Shown here one piece after another: positions 9,570-18,826 of a DNA stretch of 64,000 nucleotides (within the stretch, counting starts at the first letter, position 1; every line of letters starts with the position of its first letter). The DNA lies in the NCBI GenBank assembly GCA_938743325.2, contig OW568870.1:124001-188000 (forward strand), written 5' to 3'. The position numbers were made by a program, and so were the translations under genes. A model generated the notes under the pieces. That model did no database searches. It worked only from the letters and a program-made list of their open reading frames with translations, and had not been told where the DNA came from. The stretch is from Pycnococcus provasolii (lineage: Eukaryota; Chlorophyta; Pseudoscourfieldiophyceae; Pseudoscourfieldiales; Pycnococcaceae).

Positions 9570-11225
9570 ATGGCCGCAAACCACAACCACGCTAACGCTG
9601 AGGCGGCGTCGCGCACGTGGGCCGCAATGCCGGACTTCGCGCGATCCGTGCAGCTCTCCACGCTCGCGGCGGGATACCGCGCGATCGCTATCGACCGCAT
9701 GCCACGCGTCACCTTTCCCGCCGCGGCGATTCTTGTCGCGCTCGCGTGCGCGTGGGCCGAACCGGTCGCGAGGTACGTGGCGCAGCTGCTCGCGGCGCCC
9801 GTCGCGCTCGAAATCACGCTCGCACGCCTGCTCGCCGTCGTGCTCGGTGTCGCCGTGCTGTGGCGCTGCGGCGCGCTGAACAAGGCGGCGCCCGTCTACC
9901 TGCTGGACCTTGCTGTGTACGCGCCACCCAAGGAGAGCCTCGTGACTCGACAGAGGTTCAAGAACTTTAGCAAAGAGGTGGGCAAGTTTGACGAAAAGTC
10001 GCTCGAGTTTCAGACGCGACTCATCGACCGCGCGGGTCTCGGCGATGCCACCAGCCTGCCGCCGGGTATCCTCGCCATGCCGCCGGATATCAGCATGGCC
10101 AGGGCGCGAGAGGAGGCGGAGGAGGTTATCTTTCAGTGCGTGGACAGCGTGCTTGCCAAGACGCGTCTCAAGCCGCGCGACTTTACCGTGCTCGTCGTCA
10201 ACTGCAGCCTGTTCTGCCCCACGCCGAGCCTCGCGAGCATGGTCGTAAATAAGTACGGCTTCAAGAGCAACGTGCAGAGCTACTCGCTCGGCGGCATGGG
10301 GTGCTCCGCAGGCGTAATTGCAGTCGCGCTTGCGAAGGACCTGCTTGCCAGCCATGGCGGCCTCGCACTCGTCGTCTCCACGGAGAACATCACGCAGAAC
10401 TGGTACTTTGGCAACGACCGCTCGATGCTCATCCCGAACACTCTCTTTCGCGTCGGCGCGAGTGCCGTGGTGATGAGCTCGCGATCCGGCGATCGGGCAA
10501 GGGCGAAGTACGTGCTGAACGCCGTCGTACGCACGCATCGCGGCGCGGACGACGCCTCGTACGGATGCGTGTATCAGCGCGAGGACGACAAGGGAACGAC
10601 TGGCGTGTCCCTGAGTCGGGACCTCATTACGCATGCGGGCGTGGCGCTGAAGAACAACATCACCGCCCTGGCACCGCGTGTGCTGCCGTTGAGCGAGCAG
10701 GCGCGGTTTCTGATGCGCGAGGCAAAGCTGGCACTGACACGGCGAAGACAAAAGGCCACCACGAAAGCGGCGGCGGCGGCGGCGGCGGCGGCGGATGCGT
10801 CGGCAACGAAGGTACCTGCACCAGCACCTGCGACGGCGGCAGCGAACAGCAGCGATGGCGATGGAACCGCGTCGACAGCGACGTGCACAGATGACCCGAA
10901 CAAGCCTTACGTGCCCAACTTTGGCCTCGCCTTTGATCACTTCTGCATTCACACGGGCGGCCGCGGCGTGATTGACGCGATGCAAAAGCAACTTCGCCTC
11001 AGCGACTCCATGGTTGAGCCGAGCCGAGCGACACTTCGGCAATTTGGCAACACGAGCAGCTCGAGCGTGTGGTACGAGCTCGCGTACAGCGAGCACGAAG
11101 GGCTTGTGCGACGTGGACACCGTGTCTGGCAGATTGCCTTTGGAAGCGGGTTCAAGTGCAATTCCGCCGTTTGGACAGCGCTGCGCAACGTGCCCGCCGG
11201 CAAGCACAAGGCATGGGATGTATGA
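9570..11225 (+). CDS. KCS: 3-ketoacyl-CoA synthase (FAE1/KCS type)
   Basis: Condensing enzyme of the ER very-long-chain fatty acid elongase, joining malonyl-CoA to an acyl-CoA. The 551-residue protein has N-terminal hydrophobic segments (about 47-62 and 68-97), as in plant KCS enzymes. The catalytic cysteine is C245 in G-G-M-G-C-S-A-G. H461 (in F-C-I-H-T-G-G) and N494 (in F-G-N-T-S-S) complete the triad; their spacing of 33 residues equals that of Arabidopsis FAE1 (H391, N424). The Cys-to-His spacing is about 48 residues longer because of an Ala/Thr/Pro-rich insert at about 395-440 between the two thiolase halves. The 3' end is only 9 bp from the convergent hydrolase gene. The family call is firm; chain-length specificity cannot be read. 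Confidence 0.95.
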   Translation: MAANHNHANAEAASRTWAAMPDFARSVQLSTLAAGYRAIAIDRMPRVTFPAAAILVALACAWAEPVARYVAQLLAAPVALEITLARLLAVVLGVAVLWRCGALNKAAPVYLLDLAVYAPPKESLVTRQRFKNFSKEVGKFDEKSLEFQTRLIDRAGLGDATSLPPGILAMPPDISMARAREEAEEVIFQCVDSVLAKTRLKPRDFTVLVVNCSLFCPTPSLASMVVNKYGFKSNVQSYSLGGMGCSAGVIAVALAKDLLASHGGLALVVSTENITQNWYFGNDRSMLIPNTLFRVGASAVVMSSRSGDRARAKYVLNAVVRTHRGADDASYGCVYQREDDKGTTGVSLSRDLITHAGVALKNNITALAPRVLPLSEQARFLMREAKLALTRRRQKATTKAAAAAAAAADASATKVPAPAPATAAANSSDGDGTASTATCTDDPNKPYVPNFGLAFDHFCIHTGGRGVIDAMQKQLRLSDSMVEPSRATLRQFGNTSSSSVWYELAYSEHEGLVRRGHRVWQIAFGSGFKCNSAVWTALRNVPAGKHKAWDV

Positions 11226-11234
11226 TAATTTTTG

Positions 11235-12020
11235 TTACACGTGCGCACATATGAAGTCCGTGAGCTCTTTGGTGAGGGCGAGCTTCTCTTCGCGGTCAGA
11301 TGGCAGAGGTTGGTGTCCCCTCGAGTGTTCGTGAAACGTTCGTTTTGAGGCGTCAAAGTACTCGAGCATCTTCTCACCTCTGTCTCTCGCCGGGTCCTGC
11401 GCACCGACGACGACGGCGACGGCGGCATCGATGGGCGCCGCTTCGAACGCCGACTTGATGTCTGGTTGTAGCATCCATCCAAACTTGATGGGCGACATGA
11501 GCACGGCCACACCGAGTCCGTGCAAAACACCCATGGAAGGTGCTGGTTGTAGCGCGAACTGTCCTTTTCCGCACGACGCTCGCGCGACCAAGTACGCCGC
11601 GAGGTTGGCACCCTGTGAAAAACCGACGACACCTACGACAGGTACGTTGCTGCTTCTTCTCAAGACTTCTTCTTCGACTAAGTTAGCAGCGCGCTCGAGG
11701 TTCTCGTATCTCCACAGGTCTGAGATTGGTCCAGGCGGTGTGGATTCTGCGGTGACTTGGTCCTTGTCGTCGAGTTTGGCTGCGTAGTGTAGGAATGGAC
11801 CTCGCGGGAAGTATTGTTTGACGATGGCTGACGGTTCGCACGTGAACGTTCCGTCGACAAACTCCAAGAGGTATCCCGCGCGAGAGAGGTGTTGCTGCAG
11901 AGTGGCGATTTGCACTTTGAGAATGCCGCTGGACGTGCCGTTGCCGTGCAAGGCTATGAGACGGCCCTTATGAGGCGGGACTGGTGAAGATCCTCCTCCT
12001 CCTGAAGCAGCGCTGCTCAT
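11235..12020 (-). CDS. FSH1/OVCA2-family serine hydrolase
   Basis: The 261-residue alpha/beta hydrolase begins M-S-S-A-A-S-G-G. It opens with the strand motif L-I-A-L-H-G-N-G-T-S. The nucleophile elbow is G-F-S-Q-G (S135). The acid is in V-V-G-A-Q-D-P and the histidine in H-S-R-G-H-Q-P-L-P, the order seen in FSH1/OVCA2 serine hydrolases. The frame is open upstream, but that part reads telomere-like repeats as Gly-Leu and lacks a sensible start, so I use the internal ATG at 12018-12020. It is tail-to-tail with KCS, 9 bp apart, so the 3' UTRs must overlap. The substrate is unknown; esterase activity on short acyl chains is typical of the family. Confidence 0.9.
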   Translation of the reverse strand: MSSAASGGGGSSPVPPHKGRLIALHGNGTSSGILKVQIATLQQHLSRAGYLLEFVDGTFTCEPSAIVKQYFPRGPFLHYAAKLDDKDQVTAESTPPGPISDLWRYENLERAANLVEEEVLRRSSNVPVVGVVGFSQGANLAAYLVARASCGKGQFALQPAPSMGVLHGLGVAVLMSPIKFGWMLQPDIKSAFEAAPIDAAVAVVVGAQDPARDRGEKMLEYFDASKRTFHEHSRGHQPLPSDREEKLALTKELTDFICAHV

Positions 12021-12158
12021 GAAAACAACAATTAAGAAAACAACACAACACAACAATAAAATCGCAAACGAATCCTCGAGAGCGATGTCGTGTTTGTGAA
12101 TTGTGATTTTGCAAAGTTGGGTAACGGAAAGGAAACGAAAACGAGCGAGGCAAGACGG

Positions 12159-12182
12159 TAACCCTAACCCTAACCCTAACCC
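12159..12182. repeat. Telomere-like array (TAACCC)4
   Basis: Four exact TAACCC units lie about 140 bp upstream of the FSH1-family hydrolase start, in a divergent gap. Confidence 0.95.
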
Positions 12183-12659
12183 AACCCCCTTGGAAGTTGG
12201 AACAGAGTTGGAAACCCCTGATGGACCCACTCCACCGTACAGGCAGTTCAAGGCAGTTCAAGGAGGAGGGGGGGATCTGGGGCTGGGTTGAAGTATGTTG
12301 GAATGTCAAATTCTGTCGGGAAATGTTGGTTCAATGGACATGGTTCCAGCCCTCGCTTTTCTCCCCCGATCTGTGCCCTGGTCAACCCCCTCTCCAATTC
12401 CTTCCCTGCCCCGAAAAACTCCCCTCGCCTCCCCAACATGGCGCCGTCCGCAGCGCACTCAAGCGCCCGCAATGGGGCATGCGCGGCGCCAATGGAGCTC
12501 AATGCCTAACATGTTGGGTTATTAAGGTCAGTTAGAAGTAGTACTACGCCATGACACCGCCCATGCGCCGCCGGCGCGCTTACGCGACACGCGCGCGACG
12601 TGCAAGGTGAGGCGACTACGCGCGGAGTAGTCCCCTCACGAGATCGCGTATAGCATGTC

Positions 12660-12754
12660 GGTCCCATCTTGGGGAAAAACAAAACCGCGGCAGCGTATGG
12701 CGAACACACTGACGCTTCGTTTCCCAGAAGCTCATGCTTCCCCAAGATGGGACC
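12660..12754. repeat. 17-bp inverted repeat with 61-nt loop
   Basis: The arms are perfect inverted copies: GGTCCCATCTTGGGGAA at 12660-12676 and its reverse complement at 12738-12754. They could form a hairpin in RNA or mark the ends of a very short foldback element. There is no obvious target-site duplication. Confidence 0.85.
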
Positions 12755-13163
12755 CAACATCTGTAAACGTCCGCGCACAGGTGAAAATGGCAGACGCCAT
12801 AGGGAAAATAGTCGGTGTTCCAAGTCCAAGGGGTTCACCCCAGGAGATACCGGGTCCCAGATCCCCCCCTCCAAGTTCAAGGCCGTCCAGGACCCTTTAG
12901 GACAAGGACAACTGGACCAGGGAGGGATCCCCGCTTCTCCTCCCTTTACCTTTACCTTTAACCGGAAAGGGAACACACCCGAAAACCCGAACCTCTCACT
13001 CGAACCTCGGGATCCCCCTCTCCTCTCCTCTCCTCTCCTCGAGGTTTTTGAGGTTGGGGATTTTCTGGCACCTCCATGGAGGAAGACATGTTTTTGGTCA
13101 TGCCCTGTTTGTCGTCATACATACTGTAAATATAGGAATCGTAACCTCCTGTAATCACTTTTC

Positions 13164-14561
13164 ATGATGGCTCGCAACATGGATGACTCCCCTTCGATGG
13201 TGAAAGTCGTTGACGAACATACGCCTTTACTTCGTCGGTACTCCGATGATAACCTTAGTGCGAGTGGTGGCCTGAGAGCGGATGACAACTCCCAACAACA
13301 ACAAACGGCGTCGTCACCGGCGTCATCGGCGTACGTGAGAATATGCCTCGTGTACTTCTGCGCAACCTTCGCGTTCGCGAGCTACTCGCCATTCTTCACG
13401 CTCTTCATGAAAGACGCGTCGATGACGGCGCGGGCTATTGGAACTCTGGGGGCAATGCAGGTGGTCGGCGGACAAATCTTTGCGCCGCCCATAGGAATCT
13501 TCTGCGACAAGTACCAGGTGCACAAGCCTGTCTGGGCGACGATGTGGCTACTCGTCACAATACCAGTTCTAAGCATACCGCTCTTCCAACCGCACGCATT
13601 CGGACACTTCGTTGCCATCGCTGTATCGGTTGCCGCGCTATCGAGTCCTTGTGGTGCTCTACTCGACGCGTCGGCACTAGCTCTGCTCGGACACGGAAAC
13701 GAAAAGCACTTTGGGAAAATTCGACTGTGGGGTGCTGTTGGGTGGGGCGTCGGCTGCTCCGCAGGCGGAGTTGTGGTGACTTACCTCGGACGTGCAGCTG
13801 CCTTCTACGGCTTCGCGATCTTCATCTACATCGCTCTCGTTGTCATGCTCACGCTCCCTCTAAAGCAAGCATTCGCCGTCAAGGACGAGCTGAACATGCC
13901 GTTGGTGACGGAAGGGAATGAAGAAGAGCAGCCGCGACAGGCGATGTCCATGACGACGAAATTGGCAACACTGCTGAGGCAACCGTCGTTTGCAGTGTTC
14001 CTCGGCGTGATGGTCGTGGTAGGTATGGGCGCCACGACGCTGCAGAGCCTGCTCCTGATCTTCTTGAAAGATCTTGGTGCACCTGACTGGCTCGAAGGCA
14101 CGGCACTGACTGTTGCGACGGTCGCGGAACTTCCGGTGTTTCACTATTCCAGCAACCTCATTGGCTGGGAAAAAATGGGTGCGCCTGGCTTGCTCGTCGT
14201 TAGCATCATCGCATTTATTGTGCGAGCGAATTTGGTCGCACTACTTCAGAATCCGTACTGGGTGCTTCCTCTACAACTCTTCCATGGATTCACCTACGCA
14301 GGCTCGTATGCAGCAGGGGTGTATTTAGCCAAGCAGTCCGCGCCACCAGGCCTCGAGGTGACAGCGCAGGCGCTCTTTTCCTTCTGTTACATCGGTGTAG
14401 GCGGTCTGTTGGGCTCGAGCATCGGCGGGATTCTATTCGACGAGTTCGGCGCGCCTAACATGTTCCGCGTGAAGAGCGCGTTGAATTTCTTCGCGCTAGT
14501 TGTGCTTTGTGCGCTGCACGTTCCGACGCGACGCACGGTGCGCAAGTGGCTGTGTGTATAA
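13164..14561 (+). CDS. MFS permease (MFSD6 / LacY-like group)
   Basis: A 465-residue polytopic membrane protein with about 12 hydrophobic segments split by a charged loop at about 245-265. The stretch F-G-K-I-R-L-W-G-A-V-G-W-G after helix 4 is characteristic of the MFS_1-like/MFSD6 group. The hydrophilic N-terminus contains D-E-H-T-P-L-L, a match to the acidic dileucine signal that sends membrane proteins to lysosomes or vacuoles. Two adjacent ATGs (13164 and 13167) could start it. Location in the vacuolar membrane is inference from the dileucine motif; the substrate is unknown. Confidence 0.88.
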   Translation: MMARNMDDSPSMVKVVDEHTPLLRRYSDDNLSASGGLRADDNSQQQQTASSPASSAYVRICLVYFCATFAFASYSPFFTLFMKDASMTARAIGTLGAMQVVGGQIFAPPIGIFCDKYQVHKPVWATMWLLVTIPVLSIPLFQPHAFGHFVAIAVSVAALSSPCGALLDASALALLGHGNEKHFGKIRLWGAVGWGVGCSAGGVVVTYLGRAAAFYGFAIFIYIALVVMLTLPLKQAFAVKDELNMPLVTEGNEEEQPRQAMSMTTKLATLLRQPSFAVFLGVMVVVGMGATTLQSLLLIFLKDLGAPDWLEGTALTVATVAELPVFHYSSNLIGWEKMGAPGLLVVSIIAFIVRANLVALLQNPYWVLPLQLFHGFTYAGSYAAGVYLAKQSAPPGLEVTAQALFSFCYIGVGGLLGSSIGGILFDEFGAPNMFRVKSALNFFALVVLCALHVPTRRTVRKWLCV

Positions 14562-14747
14562 GTACCAATATGTAGTACTAACGTATCACTACTACTGAAC
14601 ATTTGAGAAACGGTGCTCATGACCTGTCTTGATGTTGGTTGGGAATAGGTGTCGGGAATGGGAAAACCCTATTTTTTCCCCTCCGCCTCAGGTCTCCGCC
14701 TCCCCTTCGCCTCCCCTTCATATTCTCCCATCTCTCCACCTCGTGGC

Positions 14748-16019
14748 ATGGCGGCCCTTCCGTCTTTCACGGTCGTGTACATACCGACAGACGTGACCGA
14801 GCCGCTAGCCGAGTGGTCCATTCCCATACCGCCAGGACGCGAAGTCGAGTGCCTCACGTCGCGCCTCAAGGAGCACTACATCGCCACGGGACCCGCGCTG
14901 TCCGCCGATGCCGCAGCGCGCCACGCGTCATCGCTCCTCGAGCAAGCGGGTACGTCGGCGGCATCCGTCTCGGACGAAACATTACGTGCGATGGCGCAGA
15001 TGCAGCTCGTCGAGAGCGTTCCCCTGCTTCCCGGTGGCGCGTCGACGAACCAAACCCACGTCAACCTGTACGTCGACGACAGCGGCGTGGCAAAGAATTT
15101 GCCGCTGAACGAGCGTGCGTGCGGGCTGTGCGCGGCTTGTGGGTACGTATCTTTGCCTATTTTGGAGGGAGCCCAAAACAACCCACTACCACGGAGCGGT
15201 ACTACGACTGTACCTATGCATCCGTACCATACCGGTTCCAAAGCGCACATACGCGCGCAAGTGCGACACAGACGGAACGGCACCACCATGTGTGGACGCC
15301 ATGAAAACCCGAATTGAATCCCCCAGGGGCCTTTTTTTTTGCCTTATTGTTTTTTCTGCGATTTTTCCGTCTTTTTTGCCACGGTGGACCCCAAAATCCG
15401 CCGCCACACGAATTTCCCGTATCTCACGACAACTCACGCCTTAACGCCTTGCACCAGAACGCCTCGGGAAGTTCGCGGCGACGCGTTCGTGGGACGCTTG
15501 GTTGACGACGGCGCCGACCGCTTCGAGCGCCTCTCTTTCAGCCTGAGCGAGCTCGACTCCTCGGCGACGTGGGTGAAGGAGGCGCAGCGCCTTCACGCAG
15601 ACCGCGCAAACCAGCTTTCTCGGGTGGAGGAAATCGCGGGGATGAGCGGAGCGACAGTCGTTGACGGAATGACGAATGATGATGGCGGCGGTGGTGGCGG
15701 CAGCGGCGAAATGTACACGTGGGAACAGAATAAGGAGGAAGTCACGGTGACTGTGAAGTGCCCGTTGACAACCAAGGCGAAGGATGTGAAGTGCAAGATT
15801 GCGAAGCAGAAGCTGCTCTTGGACGTCGCGACCGTCGATAAGCCTGATGGCAAAAAGGACGACCCTATCATCGACGCAGCGCTCTTTCAAGAGTGCGTCG
15901 TGGATGATAGTGCATGGACTCTGGAGACGGAGTCGGACCACAAGAACGTCGTCGTCACGCTGACGAAAGGGGTGAGCATTGAGGGAAAGCCGATGCGTTG
16001 GCTTATGCTAACGCGGTGA
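14748..16019 (+). CDS. CS-domain (p23/NudC-like) protein, one intron
   Basis: Exon 1 is 14748-15142 and exon 2 is 15458-16019, giving about 318 residues. The 315-bp intron starts GTACGT and ends CACCAG; both exons share a frame and the join gives A-C-G-T-P-R-E-V-R-G-D. The first 250 residues form a conserved-looking acidic domain (F-T-V-V-Y-I-P-T-D near the start, S-L-S-E-L-D-S-S-A-T-W-V near the end). A Gly-rich linker and a C-terminal CS fold follow (Y-T-W-E-Q-N near its start, G-K-P-M-R-W-L-M-L at its end). CS domains act as HSP90 co-chaperones or NudC-type adaptors. The N-terminal domain is unknown to me. As the intron is a multiple of three and open, unspliced reading could be mistaken for two genes. 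Confidence 0.75.
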
Positions 16020-16144
16020 AGTGTCACTTTTTGTCTCCTCTTCTTGTGTTGAACGAATAATGGCGTTTTTGTTGTTTGAATAACAAGCCATTCACCTTGG
16101 TACAATTGTTAACCTTAGTTGTTATCGACCGTCGCATACCGATC

Positions 16145-17947
16145 CTAACTTGACGACTCGGAGTAATTTGACGACGCCCAAGAACTCACAAGAACGCGCC
16201 GGTTGATCACGTTCATCATTTGTCGGATTTCACTTAGTGAAGGCGACTCGTTGTTGCCGCAGAAAATTCCGTATAGCAGCTCGAATACCTCCTTTCGCAC
16301 TTTCAGATCGTAGAGATTATCGATCACCCTCTCCATGCGTTCCGGCGCTTCCCAGCGGCTTTGCTCGGCAGCACTCTTCAACGCACGATCACGAACTTCG
16401 AGGAGCTCCAAGGATTCGCGAAATCTACACACGATCTTCCTGCGGAACTCCATGAAGTTGAACAAGTCAACGAAGTCGAAGGACATGGCTTCCCAATTCT
16501 TGACGCGATTGGGAAGTTGCTGCAGGCGTTCCGAAACCTTCGAGACGTCGTCAATTCGAGCAGCCGCGGAGATGCAGAAGGCGAAGTTATCTGCGCGCAA
16601 AGCACCGTCGCCATCGCGGTCGTAGTGTAGCCAGAGCGCCCAAATGAGCTCGTGGCGGAGGTCCTCAATGAACCGCTGTATCTTCGATATGCTAACGGAC
16701 GGCGGCGCGTTCATGCCATTTGTCGCCTCAGAGGATCGGAGAGAGGCTAAGTGAGAGCCTAATCGGTACCATTTTGGCTTCGCATCCTCCGCCGCGCATT
16801 CGCGACGCAGCAACGCCATGAGTCTCTCGACGCTGCTGTCCACGTTCTGCGCATTGCCATTGATATCCGTCTGCCTGAAGAGGCGAGGATCCTTGCGGTG
16901 CTCGCGTTCAGCCGTGACGCCTGACTTGAGGAAGCGATCCCACACCGTGCCTTTCATATCGGTGCAGTGAAGCCCAGCGCGTTCGCGCATCATGAGCACG
17001 ACTTCCTTCGTTTTTTCCGTGTCGAGTTCGTCCTTGTTGTCGCCGTCTTGCAGAAGCTTTGCGAAAACATGTAAGATGGATTCGGGAACGCTCATCAGCA
17101 TGACGAGGCACTCAAAGTCCTCGAACGTGAAGAGCGGAGTCACGCTATTGTTTGGATCCTGGCCAACGAGGCGGAATATCGCGTTGTTCGTGTCAGGCAC
17201 TTTGCCACCGGACGGCATCTTGTGGAAACGCACGATTTTGCCATTCTCGAGGCACTCCTTTAGGTTCTTATCCTCCAACTCACCCTGGCGGCTTCCCATG
17301 CGTTCGCCCGGCCGAGCTTCGCTGCTCGCCCACACGGGAATGAGAGCACGCGCAACGTCGACGGCGGTTGCATTTACCAAACCGTCGTCGTCCATATAGG
17401 TGGCGAAGTATTCGAACGTGCGCGTAATGTCGCTGCTTTGACGCAACCTGAGCTCATATGCGAAGTTGAAGGAGCGCTCGATGTAGTCGTACTTATTGTG
17501 CTCGTTGCAGGTTGCCACAGTTGTAGTAGCCGCAGCTGCTGTCGCCGCCGCCAGCACGCCTGCTGACCACGCCGCCGCATGTTTTCCGGGGAATCCGCTA
17601 GCCTGTTTGTTCGACGCCGACGCCGACGTCGACGCGTTGTTCGCTGCTGTGGAAGAGAGCGCACGCGAGTGTGCGTTTGAGGCGCCATTATTCGCCGAGA
17701 GCGCAGTTGGAAGTAAGGTTCGTTCCAAGCATCTGCTCGTTGTTTGGGCCCCTCCGTTGGTTGTTTGCTGGAGGGTAGCCGCTAAAGCTCTTGAAGGCAC
17801 GTTCCGTCCAGCTGCTGCTGCTGCCACAGCTGCGGAGGAGAAAAGGCAAAGGCGCACTCCACAGGCTCCTCCAACTCCTGGAGTAACGCCAAGAAACAAG
17901 TGCTTTGCCTGGCCATGGCCAGCGCACGACACCAACGTCTTAAACAT
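16145..17947 (-). CDS. MICU-type mitochondrial calcium-uptake regulator
   Basis: A 600-residue protein with an Ala/Ser/Arg presequence, a hydrophobic segment at about 123-147, then a MICU1-like region. F-R-L-V-G-Q-D-P followed by an L-M-S-V-P-E stretch matches the segment before the first EF-hand in MICU proteins. The first EF loop (D-G-D-N-K-D-E-L-D) is degenerate. The second, near 441-452 (D-R-D-G-D-G-A-L-R-A-D-N), has canonical Ca-binding positions 1, 3 and 5 but Asn rather than Glu at position 12. MICU proteins gate the mitochondrial calcium uniporter in the intermembrane space. Only one good EF-hand is visible, so calcium response may differ from animal MICU1. Convergent with the CS-domain gene, 125 bp apart. 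Confidence 0.85.
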   Translation of the reverse strand: MFKTLVSCAGHGQAKHLFLGVTPGVGGACGVRLCLFSSAAVAAAAAGRNVPSRALAATLQQTTNGGAQTTSRCLERTLLPTALSANNGASNAHSRALSSTAANNASTSASASNKQASGFPGKHAAAWSAGVLAAATAAAATTTVATCNEHNKYDYIERSFNFAYELRLRQSSDITRTFEYFATYMDDDGLVNATAVDVARALIPVWASSEARPGERMGSRQGELEDKNLKECLENGKIVRFHKMPSGGKVPDTNNAIFRLVGQDPNNSVTPLFTFEDFECLVMLMSVPESILHVFAKLLQDGDNKDELDTEKTKEVVLMMRERAGLHCTDMKGTVWDRFLKSGVTAEREHRKDPRLFRQTDINGNAQNVDSSVERLMALLRRECAAEDAKPKWYRLGSHLASLRSSEATNGMNAPPSVSISKIQRFIEDLRHELIWALWLHYDRDGDGALRADNFAFCISAAARIDDVSKVSERLQQLPNRVKNWEAMSFDFVDLFNFMEFRRKIVCRFRESLELLEVRDRALKSAAEQSRWEAPERMERVIDNLYDLKVRKEVFELLYGIFCGNNESPSLSEIRQMMNVINRRVLVSSWASSNYSESSS

Positions 17948-18826
17948 CGCGCAGGGGAGGATGAAGCCTTAATAACTTTAAAGGTAAAGTAAGAACTAAC
18001 GTAAGAACTACTGTACTGTGCCAGCTAAGCGAGACACGAGAGGTACCGTAAAGGTTTAGACTAGCGTGTGCAAGGCGACCACGTAAGGTAAGGCGACCCC
18101 AGGCAGTAGGGGCCGACCCGGGCGCCCACTAAAGGGAACTAACTCTGTGGCTCTGTGTAGTGTAAACTCTCTCTGCACGGGGGCCTTTTCCCTCAACTCC
18201 TCAAGCCAGTGAATCAAGCGGCAAGCGCAAGGGAAAAGTAGTACTTAAGAACTAAGAATAGTGCTATGGGCGCACGCAACTTGTCGCAAGGTTGCAACTT
18301 GCAAGGCAATTAAAATCCATCAGGTGTCAGGCTCCCGGGGGTCCCGAGAAATAAAGGCCACCCGGCCACCCGGGAAACGTAAAGGTAAGGGAAACGTATC
18401 TTAAAAGGGAAAACGAAAACGCTTAGACTAAGCGCACGTTCGTTGCCAACCTTAAAAAAAGTAGTACTTATCGTCGGCCTATGAATCGTCTTGGCCACCA
18501 AACACAACTAAAGGTAGTTGCATGTCCGAGGAGGGGAGTGTTTGTTTTCGTTTTGTTTTGTTTTTTCCCTTTCTTGCATTGGCCACCTACCCGTAAATTT
18601 TACCCGGTTATTACTCCCCTTCCCCTGCTCCTCCAAACGGCAAACGGCAAAGAATAATGACCTTAAAGGTAGGTAGGGGAGCACTTGAGCACTTGAGCAG
18701 AGGTCAGACATCAATCAGAGAGGTATTCCTAAGGTTAGGTGGTCAACACTCAACTTCTTCCGTGCCGCTCCCTTCCCATCTCCGCCTGTTCCGATTCGTA
18801 AGTAAGATACCTCCACCCATCCACCC
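17948..18826. other. Intergenic region, MICU / coiled-coil gene
   Basis: This 0.88-kb divergent gap has no convincing gene. It is dotted with short related words: AAAGGTA (near 17978, 18377 and 18664) and GTAGTACTT (near 18237 and 18457). A T-rich run lies near 18541-18566. No telomere-like array is present. Confidence 0.4.

Larger units (their letters stand above)
12021..13163. other. Intergenic region, FSH1 hydrolase / MFS permease
   Basis: This 1.1-kb divergent gap holds the telomere-like array, a 17-bp inverted repeat at 12660-12676/12738-12754, a (CTTTAC)3 run near 12945-12962 and a (CTCTC)n run near 13018-13039. Open frames here are short, mutually overlapping and rich in Pro/Gly/Arg; I support no gene. 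Confidence 0.5.

Noticed and set aside
9531-11207. 558-residue minus-strand open frame antisense to KCS
   Set aside because: It mirrors the KCS codons and is Arg/His/Ala-rich with no motif; KCS has its full catalytic triad.
12266-13154. Several short plus-strand frames of 70-160 residues between the FSH1 hydrolase and the MFS permease
   Set aside because: They overlap one another, are Pro-rich, lack homology-like features, and include the inverted repeat and microsatellites.
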